Positions 10,316 through 18,657 of a stretch of 64,000 nucleotides of DNA are shown here, one piece after another (position 1 is the stretch's first letter; each line of letters begins with the position of its first letter). This DNA comes from DASUAS01 sp963750045 (GTDB lineage: Bacteria > Actinomycetota > Acidimicrobiia > IMCC26256 > DASPTH01), in assembly GCA_963750045.1 (NCBI GenBank), contig CAVVPD010000008.1:248001-312000 (forward strand), in the 5' to 3' direction. A model generated the notes under the pieces. It saw only the letters and a list, made by a program, of their open reading frames with translations. It was not told where the DNA came from and did no database searches. Position numbers and translations under genes: made by a program.

Positions 10316-11775
10316 AGTTCACCGTCATCGGCCACAGCTGCCTGCGAATCGAGACGAGCGGGCCGACGATCCTGGTCGATCCCTGGCTGCTGGGTTCCTG
10401 CTACTGGCGTTCGTGGTGGCACTACCCCACGGTGGCGGAGCCGTCGCCCGAAGTGCTGGCGCCCGACTACGTCTACCTGACGCATCACCACTTCGACCAC
10501 TTCCACTTCCCGTCGATGCGCCGGCTGGACAAGCACGCGCACGTGCTGGTGCCGAAGTTCGGCGTCGACACCCTCGCGGGCGAGGTGCGGAACCTCGGCT
10601 TCGACGAGGTGATGGAGCTTCCCCACGCCCAGGTCGTGCAGTTGGCCCCGGGCGTGCGGGTGGCGTCGTACCAGAACGGGCCAGACGACTCGGTGTTCGT
10701 CGTGTCCGACGGCGAGCACGTGCTGGTGGACATCAACGACGGCAAGATCCGCGGGCGCACGCTGGCGCGGGTCCTGGAGGACTTCGGTCGCCCGACGTTC
10801 GTGTTCAAGAGCTACTCGTTCGCACAGGCGTACCCGGTGCTGTACACGGCCGACGATCCCGCCGACCTCACGCTCATCACCCGCGACACCTACCTCGACG
10901 ACTGGGTGCGGGTGGTCGACGAGCTCGCGCCCCGCTACGGCGTGCCCTTCGGCAGCATGGTGGCGTTCCTGCACCCCGAGACGCGTGGGGTGAACGAACA
11001 CCTCATCGGGCCAGGTGAGGTCGTGCGGGCGTTCCGCGAGCAGCGACCCGATTCCGCCACCGAGGCCGTGCAGATGGATCCGGGCGACAGCTGGAGCTCG
11101 GAGACCGGCTTCGACCTGTCCGGCGTCGACTGGTACGTCGACCGCGCCCGGCATCTCGAGGAGCTGGCGGCTCAGGTGGCGCCGAAGATCGCGGCCCAGA
11201 CCGCGGCCGAGGAGGGGATCACCCTCGACTACGGGACCTTCGCCGACTACTTCGCCGGGTTCATGCACGCGTTCCCGCCCGGCGTGCTGGGTCGGTTCGC
11301 GTTGCGCCGACCGGTGGTGTTCCGCGTGGCGTCGTCCCCGTTGCCGTACTGGGTGCTCGACTTCAAGCGTCGCGCGGTGTACCGGTTGTCGGAGCCACCG
11401 CCCGACACCGCGAGCATCGTCACGGTGAACGAGGCCGTGCTCGCCGACGCCATCGCCAAGCGGCTGGTCCACGTGGTGCACGGGTCGATGCGCATCCGGG
11501 TGCACCTGCGGCCGGGCGGCGCCGGCGACGACCTCACCTTCTGGGGCCTCATGGTGCCCTGGGAGCTCGGGTACCTCCCCCTGCGGAAGGCGCTGCGGCC
11601 GCGGCTCGCCGAGGTCACGTGGCGACGGCGCCTGGAGTGGCTCGAGTGGGTCGACGCCGTGCGTGGCGGCGGGGGCACGCTGTTCGAGCGTGTGTCGGGC
11701 CGGTTGGGAAGCGACGCGTCGGGCGACCGGGCCCCGACACAGTCGTCGATGCTTCGTCCTAGATTGGTGCCGTGA
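10312..11775 (+). CDS. metallo-beta-lactamase-fold protein, distantly like CMP-sialic acid hydroxylase core
   Basis: An intact 487-residue protein. The N-terminal half is a metallo-beta-lactamase fold, with IGHSCLRIE, LVDPWLLG and the metal motif HxHxDH in YLTHHHFDHFHFPS, then VLVDINDG. The long C-terminal part includes a PWELGYLPLRKALRPRL segment. The order DPWL, HHHFDH, then a helical C-terminal extension is reminiscent of the non-Rieske part of CMP-Neu5Ac hydroxylase and its bacterial relatives, but no Rieske motif is present and I rate that link as weak. It lies between a glycosyltransferase and an O-methyltransferase with four-base overlaps at both ends, which argues for a glycan or lipid modification role. 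Confidence 0.8.
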   Translation: MKFTVIGHSCLRIETSGPTILVDPWLLGSCYWRSWWHYPTVAEPSPEVLAPDYVYLTHHHFDHFHFPSMRRLDKHAHVLVPKFGVDTLAGEVRNLGFDEVMELPHAQVVQLAPGVRVASYQNGPDDSVFVVSDGEHVLVDINDGKIRGRTLARVLEDFGRPTFVFKSYSFAQAYPVLYTADDPADLTLITRDTYLDDWVRVVDELAPRYGVPFGSMVAFLHPETRGVNEHLIGPGEVVRAFREQRPDSATEAVQMDPGDSWSSETGFDLSGVDWYVDRARHLEELAAQVAPKIAAQTAAEEGITLDYGTFADYFAGFMHAFPPGVLGRFALRRPVVFRVASSPLPYWVLDFKRRAVYRLSEPPPDTASIVTVNEAVLADAIAKRLVHVVHGSMRIRVHLRPGGAGDDLTFWGLMVPWELGYLPLRKALRPRLAEVTWRRRLEWLEWVDAVRGGGGTLFERVSGRLGSDASGDRAPTQSSMLRPRLVP

Positions 11776-12430
11776 CCGGTCCGAAGTCGTTCTTCCTCAC
11801 CCCCGAGATCCACGAGTACGTCGTCGCCCACGGCACACCGCCGGACGCGGTGCAGCAGGCGCTGATCGACGAGACCGCGCAGCTGCCGATGGCGATGATG
11901 CAGATCTCGCCGGAGCAGGGCGCGTTCATGACGATGCTCACCCGGCTGATCGGCGCCCGCCGGGCCGTGGAGGTCGGGACGTTCACCGGGTACTCGGCGC
12001 TGTCGATCGCGCGCGGCCTCCCCGACGACGGGCACCTCCTGTGCTGCGACGTGAGCGAGGAATGGACCTCGATCGGGCGCCGCGCCTGGACCGCCGCCGG
12101 CGTCGCCGACAAGATCGAGCTGCGGCTCGCGCCCGCGGCCGACACGCTGCGCGCCCTCCCCGACGAGGAGTACGTCGACCTCGCCTTCATCGACGCCGAC
12201 AAGCCCTCGTACCCCGTCTACTACGAGGAGTTGCTGCGACGCCTCCGGCCCGAACGGTGCTGATCCTCGTCGACAACACCCTGTGGGGTGGTCGGATCGC
12301 GGATCTCGACGCCGACGACGACCAGACCGTCGCGCTCCGCGCGTTCAACGACATGGTCGCGGCCGACGAGCGCGTGGATTCTGTGCAGCTGACCCTCGGC
12401 GACGGCCTCACCCTGTTGCGGAAGCGCTGA
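11772..12430 (+). CDS. caffeoyl-CoA-type O-methyltransferase (frame break near 12255)
   Basis: A class I SAM O-methyltransferase of the Methyltransf_3 family, about 219 residues. It has AVEVGTFTGYSALSIARGL (SAM motif I), CCDVSEEW, the metal/substrate segment DLAFIDADKPSYPVYYEELLRRLRP, and VLILVDNTLWGG after the frame change. A single indel near 12250-12260 joins the parts, and C-terminal similarity (VALRAFNDMVAADERVDSV) continues to the stop at 12430. The GTG start overlaps the upstream TGA. The real methyl acceptor is probably not caffeoyl-CoA in this context. It converges with the aldolase gene. Confidence 0.87.
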
Positions 12431-12445
12431 CCCGACCGGCGTCGT

Positions 12446-13111
12446 TCAGAACTTCCCGGTGCGCCCGTAGCGGTAGTAGCCGGCGAACTGCGCGTTCGTC
12501 TCCGGGGGGAGGGGCACGATCTCGCCGAGGCGCTGGGCGCCCCAGACGATCTCGGCGGTGCGTTCCACCAGGCCCGCGACGTGCAGCACGTCGGCGGGGT
12601 GCTTCCCGACCGCGAAGAGCCCGTGGTTGGCCATGAGCACCGCACTGCGGTCGGCCACGTGCCCCGCGACCTCCTCGGCCAGTTGGTCGGTGCCGGTGGT
12701 CTCGTAGGCGGCGACGGGGACGTCGCCACCGACGTACACCACGAACTCCTCGATCACCGCGGGGATCGGCCGGCGGGTCAACGCGAACATCGTGCAGTGC
12801 TTGGCGTGGCAGTGCATGGTCGCGTTGATCTCGGGATAGCGCCGCAGGGCGGAGAGGTGCAGCGCCTTTTCGGACGTGGGCCCGCGGTGGCCTTCGACCA
12901 CCTCGCCGTCGAGCGAGCACACCACGAGGTCGTCGAGCGTCATCGTCAGGTAGTCGACCGACGACGGGGTCAACACCACGTTGCCGTCCGGCAGGCGCGC
13001 CGCGACGTTGCCCGCGGTGCCCTGCACCAGTCCCGACGTGAGCATCTCCTGCGCGACGTCGAGCAGTTGCCGCTTGACCTCGTCCCCGGTGGGTGCGGGT
13101 GCCTCGCTCAC
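12446..13111 (-). CDS. class II aldolase/adducin-family protein
   Basis: A class II (zinc) aldolase/adducin-domain protein of 221 residues, the usual length for fuculose-phosphate or ribulose-5-phosphate epimerase relatives. Visible features are GTAGNVAARLPDGNVVLTPSS, TSEKALH (candidate catalytic Glu), the zinc ligands in TMHCHAKHC (His-x-His) and the third His in MANHGLFAVG. The GTG at 13111 overlaps the TGA of the dehydrogenase gene, so the two are co-transcribed. Together they suggest breakdown of a sugar acid or similar hydroxy acid by oxidation and carbon-carbon cleavage. The exact substrate is unknown. Confidence 0.88.
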   Translation of the reverse strand: MSEAPAPTGDEVKRQLLDVAQEMLTSGLVQGTAGNVAARLPDGNVVLTPSSVDYLTMTLDDLVVCSLDGEVVEGHRGPTSEKALHLSALRRYPEINATMHCHAKHCTMFALTRRPIPAVIEEFVVYVGGDVPVAAYETTGTDQLAEEVAGHVADRSAVLMANHGLFAVGKHPADVLHVAGLVERTAEIVWGAQRLGEIVPLPPETNAQFAGYYRYGRTGKF

Positions 13112-14093
13112 GACAGGACCTCCGGGTTGACGAGGTTGGGGGGACTCCCGCCGGCGAGCAGCGTGCGCAGGCCGTCGACGATCAGCGAGGTGTGATTCGC
13201 CTCGGTGTCGTAGGTCGCGCCGCCGATGTGCGGGGTGAGCACGACGTTGGCCATCGAGCACAGCGGGTGGTCGACGGGCAGGTGCTCACCGTCGAAGTGG
13301 TCGAGGCCGGCGCCGCCGAGGTGGCCCTGCTCGAGCGCGGCGACGAGCGCGTCGGTGTCGTGCAGCCCGGCGCGGGCGGTGTTGATGTACCACGCGCCCT
13401 TCGCGCATGCGCGGCGAACTGGTCGGTACCGATCATGCCCAGTGACTCCGGGGTCACCGCCGCGTGCATCGACACGACGTCGGCCTCGGCGAGGAGGTCG
13501 TCGAGCGAGTGCGTCGCATCGGGCGCGAACGGGTCGTAGCTGATGACCTCCATGCCCAGGCCGGCGAAGCGCCACGCCGCGGCGCGGCCCACCGCGCCGT
13601 ACCCGACGATGCCCGCCGTCTGGCCGGCCAGCTGCCACGCCCGGAAGCGTTGGTAGGGGATGGTGCCGTCGCGATACGTCTCTCCCGCCCGCACGTCGAG
13701 GTCGGCGCGGGGGATGCCCCGGGTCACCGCGAACAGGAGGCCCACGGCCATCTCGGCGACCGCATCGGCGTTGCGCCCCGGCGCCCGCAGCACCGGGATG
13801 CCCTTGGCGGTGGCGGCGGGGACGTCGACGTTGGTGGGATCGCCGCGGCAGGAGCCGATGGCGACGAGGGGCAGGTCGAGCACCGGTCCCCTGACGCTGT
13901 CGGACTCGACGACGAGCAGGTCGGCCCCTTCGGACGTGATGCGTTCGGCGAGCGCGTCGGCGTCGTAGATGCGCAGGGGTTGCTGGTCGATCCACGGATC
14001 GAGGACGACGTCGGCGATCTCGCGGAGCGCGTCGAGCCCGGGCCCGCGGAACGGGGCGGTGACGAGCGCGCGATGGGCTCTTGGTTCCGGCAT
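13108..14093 (-). CDS. D-isomer-specific 2-hydroxyacid dehydrogenase (frame break near 13405)
   Basis: An NAD-dependent 2-hydroxyacid dehydrogenase of the phosphoglycerate/glyoxylate-reductase type, about 328 residues. The N-terminal catalytic lobe is followed by the Rossmann motif GIVGYGAVGRAAAWRFAGLGM. Then comes INTARAGLHDTDAL (catalytic Arg), GLDHFDGEHLP (acidic partner) and LTPHIGGATYDTEAN (catalytic His). One indel near 13400-13410 sits between QFAAHAR and GAWYINTAR. I chose the ATG at 14093 because the sequence upstream has no similarity. It overlaps the class II aldolase by four bases and is divergent from the Fur-family gene. Confidence 0.86.
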
Positions 14094-14155
14094 GCGGGGA
14101 TTCTCGCATCCGGGAGATGAGGCACCCCAACGCCGCGTCGACCACGTGCTCCGGG

Positions 14156-14180
14156 GTGTCAATTGACACTCAGTGTTGAT
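14156..14180 (+). promoter_or_regulatory. Fur/PerR-type operator with embedded -35 element
   Basis: Two overlapping inverted repeats precede the Fur-family gene. GTGTCAATTGACAC (14156-14169) is a perfect 14-bp palindrome. ATTGACACTCAGTGTTGAT (14162-14180) is a 9-1-9 inverted repeat with seven of nine pairs matching, the geometry expected of Fur-family boxes. A consensus -35 hexamer TTGACA lies inside (14163-14168); no clear -10 is visible at the right spacing. The position fits autoregulation of the gene and the rubrerythrin operon. Confidence 0.7.
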
Positions 14181-14193
14181 AGGATGGGTGCTC

Positions 14194-14631
14194 GTGAAGA
14201 CGGTCGAAGAGCTCACCTCCCGGTTCAGGGACGAGGGCCTGCGGGTGACTCCCCAGCGCCAGGCGATCTTCCGCCTGCTTCACGGCGTCGACACCCATCC
14301 CACGGTGGAGTCGCTCTTCGAGTCCGCGCGCACCGAGATGCCGACCATCTCGCGCAAGACCGTCTACCAGACCGTCCACGACCTCGAGGAGATGGGCGAG
14401 GTCGAGCTGCTCGACATCGGGACCGGCAGCCTCCGCGTCGATCCCAACGTCGAGCACGCGCACCAGCACCTCGTGTGCACGTCCTGCGGCACGGTCCGCG
14501 ACGTACTGCTCGACATCGCCGACCTCCGGGTCCCGGCGCGCTACCGCGCCCAGTTCACCGTCGAAGCCGTCGAGGTGGTCTTCCGCGGCGTCTGCGAAGA
14601 ATGTTCGAACCAAAGCCAACCAACACGATGA
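14194..14631 (+). CDS. Fur-family peroxide/metal-responsive repressor (PerR/FurA-like)
   Basis: A 145-residue Fur-family regulator. The winged-helix part contains LRVTPQRQAIFRLLHG and ISRKTVYQTVHDLEEMGEV. The dimerisation/metal part has EHAHQHLVCTSCGTVRDV, with the first CxxC, and a second CxxC in GVCEECSN, which together form the structural zinc site. I prefer the GTG at 14194 because the GTG at 14173 lies inside the palindromic operator; the GTG at 14188 is also possible. The gene is followed after 13 bases by rubrerythrin. This FurA/PerR-rubrerythrin linkage is a known arrangement for peroxide defence. Confidence 0.9.
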   Translation: MKTVEELTSRFRDEGLRVTPQRQAIFRLLHGVDTHPTVESLFESARTEMPTISRKTVYQTVHDLEEMGEVELLDIGTGSLRVDPNVEHAHQHLVCTSCGTVRDVLLDIADLRVPARYRAQFTVEAVEVVFRGVCEECSNQSQPTR

Positions 14632-14644
14632 AGGAGCAAGGCAC

Positions 14645-15064
14645 ATGCCCGACCTGAACGGCACCAAGACCCACGACAACCTCAAGGAGGCGTTCGCGGG
14701 GGAGAGCCAGGCGAACCGCCGCTACCTCTACTTCGCGCAGAAGGCCGACGTCGAGGGCTACCCCGATGTCGCGGCCCTGTTCCGTTCGGTGGCGGAGGGT
14801 GAGACCGGTCACGCGTTCGGTCACTTCGACTTCCTCGCCGAGGTCGGCGACCCGGTGACCGGCGTCGCCGTGGGCGCGACGTCCGACAACCTCAACTCGG
14901 CCATCACCGGTGAGACCTACGAGTACACCGAGATGTACCCCGGCTTCTCGAAGACCGCGCGCGACGAGGGCCTCGAGGAGATCGCGGAGTGGCTCGAGAC
15001 GCTCGCCCGCGCCGAGAAGAGCCACGCCGGCCGCTTCACGCAGGGCCTCGAGTCCCTGTCCTGA
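14645..15064 (+). CDS. rubrerythrin-like diiron peroxidase, without rubredoxin domain
   Basis: A 139-residue ferritin-like four-helix diiron protein. It has EAFAGESQANRRYLYFAQKAD (first Glu ligand), FRSVAEGETGHAFGHFDFL (Glu-x2-His), the mid ligands in AITGETYEYTEMYPGF, and EIAEWLETLARAEKSHAGRF (Glu-x2-His). The C-terminal rubredoxin domain of classic rubrerythrin is missing, so electrons must come from a separate partner. It reduces hydrogen peroxide in the cytosol. The start is the ATG at 14645, with a strong AAGGAG eight bases upstream. It is the second gene of the PerR-controlled operon. Confidence 0.93.
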   Translation: MPDLNGTKTHDNLKEAFAGESQANRRYLYFAQKADVEGYPDVAALFRSVAEGETGHAFGHFDFLAEVGDPVTGVAVGATSDNLNSAITGETYEYTEMYPGFSKTARDEGLEEIAEWLETLARAEKSHAGRFTQGLESLS

Positions 15065-15086
15065 CGCCGCCGCTCCGGTTCCTGGC

Positions 15087-15117
15087 CACGACCCCGGGGT
15101 ACGTCCCCGGGGTCGTG
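15087..15117 (+). terminator. strong hairpin after rubrerythrin
   Basis: A perfect 13-bp stem CACGACCCCGGGG (15087-15099) and its complement (15105-15117) enclose a five-base TACGT loop. There is no long T-tract after it, so it may be a GC-rich intrinsic terminator or an attenuator and mRNA-stabilising hairpin between rubrerythrin and the DUF3501 gene. Confidence 0.7.
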
Positions 15118-15156
15118 CGCTGTTCGACGCGGTGCCGTCCGAGAAGGGAGTCCTGC

Positions 15157-15742
15157 ATGAGGAAGCTGACGGTCGACGACATCGTCGACCACCGCGCCTA
15201 CGAGCGTGAACGTGAGGAGTTCCGGGCGCGCGATCATCGCGATGAAGCGGAACCGCCGGATCGCGGTCGGTGACCTCGTGAGCATCGTGTTCGAGAACAC
15301 CGACACCATGCGCTTCCAGGTGCAGGAGATGGCCCGGGCCGAGCGCATGCTCACCGACGAGGCGATCGCCCACGAGGTCGAGACCTACAACGAGCTCATC
15401 CCCGGGCCCGGCGAGCTGTCGGGCACCCTCTTCATCGAGATCACCGAAGACGCCGCGCTGCGCGACTGGCTGCCCAAGCTCATCGGCCTCGAGTTCGCGG
15501 TGCGCTTCGAGCTCGGCGACGGCCGTTCGCACGTGCAGGCCGTCCCGCAGGACGAGGAACGGCTCACCCGCGAGGACATCACGTCGACCGTGCACTACCT
15601 GAAGTTCCCCTTCGACGCCCATCATCGGGCGCAGCTCGCGTTCGGGCCGGCCTCCCTCGTGATCGACCATCCCGAGTACCACGCGTCGGTCGAGCTCACC
15701 GAGGCGCAGCGCACCGAGCTCGCGCGCGACTTCGGCGACTGA
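15157..15742 (+). CDS. DUF3501 family protein (frame break near 15228)
   Basis: About 195 residues. It begins MRKLTVDDIVDHRAYEREREEFRA, then after a one-base indel near 15225-15232 continues IIAMKRNRRIAVGDLVSIVFEN and NELIPGPGELSGTLFIEI. This matches the DUF3501 family, whose members sit beside rubrerythrin and Fur-family genes in many bacteria; the biochemical role is not established. The start is the ATG at 15157, preceded by GAGAAGGGAG. It follows the rubrerythrin hairpin and precedes dut by five bases. The context suggests a part in peroxide or heavy-metal stress. Confidence 0.8.
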
Positions 15743-15747
15743 GCGGC

Positions 15748-16184
15748 ATGCAGATTCGGGTCCAGCGCCTCGATCCCGAGCTCCGCGCTGCCGCGCCAGC
15801 ACCACGCCGACGACGCCGGCTACGACCTCTATGCGCGCGAGCAGGTGGTGCTGGCGCGCAATGGCGGCCGGGCCCTCGTGCCGACCGGCCTGGCGGTGGC
15901 GATCCCTGCGGGGTACGCCGGATTCGTGCTCCCGCGCTCGGGGCTCGCGCTGAGGTCAGGGGTCACGTGCCTCAACACCCCCGGGCTCATCGACCCGCTC
16001 TACCGCGGCGAGCTCAAAGTGCTGCTCGTGAACACCGACCCCGACCGCGCCGTATACGGTCGAGCGCGGCGACCGCATCGCACAACTGGTGATCCAGAAG
16101 GTCGAGCAGGTCGCATGGCAGGAGGTCGACGAGCTCGACGTCACCGAGCGCGACACGTTCGGCTTCGGCTCGACGGGAGTGTGA
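15748..16184 (+). CDS. dut: dUTP diphosphatase (frame breaks near 15795 and 16055)
   Basis: A trimeric dUTPase of about 145 residues that hydrolyses dUTP to dUMP and pyrophosphate, keeping uracil out of DNA. All five motifs can be read across two frame changes: DDAGYDLYA (motif 1), PRSGLALRSG (2), NTPGLIDPLYRGE (3, with the catalytic Asp), RGDRIAQLVIQKV (4) and DTFGFGSTG (5). The breaks are near 15790-15800 and 16050-16058. Both are single-base indels that leave the motifs complete, so the gene is very probably functional. The start is the ATG at 15748, and its stop is followed four bases later by the LLM gene. Confidence 0.9.
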
Positions 16185-16188
16185 CGCG

Positions 16189-17130
16189 ATGGGCACCACG
16201 AGGACGTTCCGGTTCGGCGTACAGGCGTCGACCGGGCGATCGGGCGCGGAGTGGGCCGAGCAGGCCCGCAGGGTCGAGGGCCTCGGCTACTCGACCCTGT
16301 TCATGCCGGACCACTTCATCGGCACGGATCTCGCGCCGATGGTCGCGCTCTCCTTCGCCGCCGCAGCGACGTCGACGTTGCGCATCGGGATGCTCGTGCT
16401 CGGCAACGACTACAAGCACCCGGCGGTGGTGGCGAAGGAGGCGGCCACCCTCGACGTCCTCTCCGGCGGCCGGTTGGAGTTCGGCCTCGGCGCCGGCTGG
16501 ATGACCGCGGACTACACCGCGCTCGGCCTGCGCTACGACTCACCCGGCACCCGCATCGACCGCCTCGGCGAGGCGCTGGCAGTGGTGAAGGGCGCGTGGG
16601 CCGACGGCCCGTCCGACTTCGCCGGCGACCACTACTCGATCACGGCCTACGACGGCCTGCCGAAGCCGCTCCAGCAGCCCCGCCCACCGATCCTGGTCGG
16701 CGGCGGCGGGCCGAAGCTGCTGCGCCTGGCCGGGAGGGAGGCGGACATCGTCGGGATCAACCCGATCCTGCGGGCCGGCGAGATCGGTGTCGAGGCCGCC
16801 CTCGACACCATGGGCGATTCGACCACTCGCAAGGTCGGCTGGATCCGGGAGGGCGCGGGGGAGCGGTTCGACGACCTCGAGCTCCAGATCCGCTACTTCG
16901 TGGCCTCGATCACCGACGACGCCCAGGGTCTGGCGGAGGCGATGGCGCCGGCGTTCGGCGTCGACCCGGGGGAGGCCCTCACCTCGGGTGGCGTGCTGGC
17001 GGGCACGGTCGACGAGGTGTGCGACACGCTCCTCGCCCGGCGCGAGGAATGGGGCGTGTCGTACGTGGTGCTCGGTGACGACCAGTACGAGGAGTTCGCG
17101 CCGGTCGTCGCCCGCCTCGCCGGGACCTGA
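16189..17130 (+). CDS. LLM class F420-dependent oxidoreductase
   Basis: An intact 313-residue luciferase-like TIM-barrel protein of the F420-dependent class. Characteristic segments are GYSTLFMPDHFIG, TLRIGMLVLGNDYKHPAVVAKEAAT, LSGGRLEFGLGAGWM, DGLPKPLQQPRPPILVGGGG and a C-terminal GTVDEVCDTLLARREEWGVSYVV. It would use the deazaflavin F420 (or FMN) to oxidise or reduce an unknown substrate. The ATG at 16189 follows dut closely. It is the last protein gene before tRNA-Gly. Confidence 0.9.
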   Translation: MGTTRTFRFGVQASTGRSGAEWAEQARRVEGLGYSTLFMPDHFIGTDLAPMVALSFAAAATSTLRIGMLVLGNDYKHPAVVAKEAATLDVLSGGRLEFGLGAGWMTADYTALGLRYDSPGTRIDRLGEALAVVKGAWADGPSDFAGDHYSITAYDGLPKPLQQPRPPILVGGGGPKLLRLAGREADIVGINPILRAGEIGVEAALDTMGDSTTRKVGWIREGAGERFDDLELQIRYFVASITDDAQGLAEAMAPAFGVDPGEALTSGGVLAGTVDEVCDTLLARREEWGVSYVVLGDDQYEEFAPVVARLAGT

Positions 17131-17164
17131 GCGAGCCGTCTCGCGCGCTATCCTCGTCACCCAC

Positions 17165-17240
17165 GCGGACGTGGCTCAGTTGGTAGAGCACAACCTTGCC
17201 AAGGTTGGGGTCGCGGGTTCGAATCCCGTCGTCCGCTCCA
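17165..17240 (+). tRNA. tRNA-Gly (anticodon GCC)
   Basis: A 76-base cloverleaf. The acceptor stem GCGGACG pairs with CGTCCGC, followed by T and an encoded CCA. The D arm is GCTC-AGTTGGTA-GAGC. The anticodon arm CAACC-TTGCCAA-GGTTG has anticodon GCC. The T arm has the GGTTCGAATCC core. It reads GGC and GGU glycine codons. Confidence 0.97.
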
Positions 17241-17254
17241 CAAAAGTGCAGGTC

Positions 17255-17277
17255 AGGCCCCCTCTCCGAGGGGGCCT
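17255..17277 (+). terminator. hairpin terminator after tRNA-Gly
   Basis: A nine-base-pair stem AGGCCCCCT / AGGGGGCCT with a CTCCG loop, 14 bases after the tRNA 3' end, followed by TCCTCGT. It probably ends the tRNA transcript. The remaining bases to 17431 hold nothing I can identify. Confidence 0.75.
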
Positions 17278-17431
17278 TCCTCGTGTCGCTGAGGTGCCGC
17301 TCTCGTTGCCACCCAGCCCATCTCGCGGACCGATGATTCGCGGGCGTGGAGCAGCCTCGAATCCGCGTGTACGCAGGAAGTGACGAGGAGCCCATGCCGG
17401 AGCTGGCAGTTCTCGTCGCCCGTGGTCTCGG

Positions 17432-18646
17432 TCAGGCGAGTGTGAGTTCCCGCGCGTTGTCCACCATGATCCTGCGTTGGTCGTGGAGGGAGAAGGACGA
17501 GACGTTGTCGAAGAAGTCGCGCGGGTGACCCATGCCTTCCGCGTGCGGCCAGTCCGAGCCGAAGAGGATCCGCTCGATCGGGAGGTGCTTCGCCAGTTCG
17601 GGGATGCTGTCTTCCACGAAGGGTGCGACCCAGCAGTGTTCGTGGAACTGGTCGACCGGGTTGCTCTGGAACATGCCGGGGTTCTGCCCGTGGAGCACTT
17701 GGAGCCCGTGGAGCAGGTCGCCGACCCAGGTGCCGCCGTTCTCGATGTAGGCCACTCGCACGCCGTCGTGGCGTTCGAAGAGCTTGTCGGCGACGAGGAT
17801 GCCGGCGAAGTCGTGGACGAGGCGATGCTTCATGAGCATCGCGATGACGGTCGAGTACTGGTCGATGGAGTCGCCGGTGAAGCTGGCCGACCGACCCCAC
17901 TCCGCGGCGAGTGCCTCGTTGACCTTGACGTAGCCGTCCTCGAAGCCCGCGTGCGGCGCGACGACGACCTGCGCTTCGGCGACGCGAGCCCAGAAGGGGT
18001 CGAACATCGGATCGGCCGGTGACTTGGTGCCCTCGGGGGTGAACGCCGGTCCGTTGCGGATCGACACGACGCGGGCACCGTGCTCGAGGCACCAGTTCAG
18101 CTCTTCGACCGCCTGGTCGACGTCGGAGAGGGTGAGGTACGGCACGGCGAAGATCCGGTTCTCGTAGCTGAAGCCCCAGTCCTCGTGGAGCCAGCGGTTG
18201 AACGCCCGGAGGATGTGGATGGAGGCTTCGATATCGGGCTGCATCGGGCCTTCCATGCAGACACCCTGCGACGGGAACAGCCAGGCGGCTTCGACGCCCT
18301 GCTCGTCCATGCGCGTCAGCCGAGCGTCGCGGTCGAACCACTCGGGATGCTCGGCAGGGTCCTCGCAGGACAGCTCGTTGCCGAGACGTGCCTTGTCGCT
18401 CTTGCCGGCGAAGTAGTCGTAGAGCGCGCCGGGCCGTGGGCGCATGTGCACGTCGCCGGGACCGGGGATGATGGGATGGAGACGCCCACCGTCGAACACG
18501 TAGCGCGCCTTGCCGTCGATGTCGACGAGACGGACACCGCGTTCGGCGAACTCCGGGTCGCGGTGGCGTGTGAACGCATCGCTCGTCTCCCAGTAGTGGT
18601 TGTCAGCGTCGAAGATCGACGGGATCTGCTCGCTTGCGCTCGTCAT
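17432..18646 (-). CDS. amidohydrolase-2 family metal-dependent hydrolase (ACMSD-like, COG2159)
   Basis: An intact 404-residue TIM-barrel amidohydrolase. It has FDADNHYWE (metal-binding start of the barrel), VAPHAGFEDGY, a central AYIENGGTW strand and the FGSDWPHAEGMGHP motif with the late Asp ligand. COG2159 proteins include decarboxylases and hydrolases of ring-cleavage products, and many copies occur in actinobacterial catabolic clusters. The substrate cannot be given. The start is the ATG at 18646, eleven bases after the upstream D-aminoacylase-like gene, so the two are likely one operon. Confidence 0.88.
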   Translation of the reverse strand: MTSASEQIPSIFDADNHYWETSDAFTRHRDPEFAERGVRLVDIDGKARYVFDGGRLHPIIPGPGDVHMRPRPGALYDYFAGKSDKARLGNELSCEDPAEHPEWFDRDARLTRMDEQGVEAAWLFPSQGVCMEGPMQPDIEASIHILRAFNRWLHEDWGFSYENRIFAVPYLTLSDVDQAVEELNWCLEHGARVVSIRNGPAFTPEGTKSPADPMFDPFWARVAEAQVVVAPHAGFEDGYVKVNEALAAEWGRSASFTGDSIDQYSTVIAMLMKHRLVHDFAGILVADKLFERHDGVRVAYIENGGTWVGDLLHGLQVLHGQNPGMFQSNPVDQFHEHCWVAPFVEDSIPELAKHLPIERILFGSDWPHAEGMGHPRDFFDNVSSFSLHDQRRIMVDNARELTLA

Positions 18647-18657
18647 GGTCGGACTCC

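Noticed and set aside
15748..16184. dut as a pseudogene because of two frame breaks
   Set aside because: All five dUTPase motifs survive in order and the same kind of single-base break occurs all over the window, so sequencing error is more likely.
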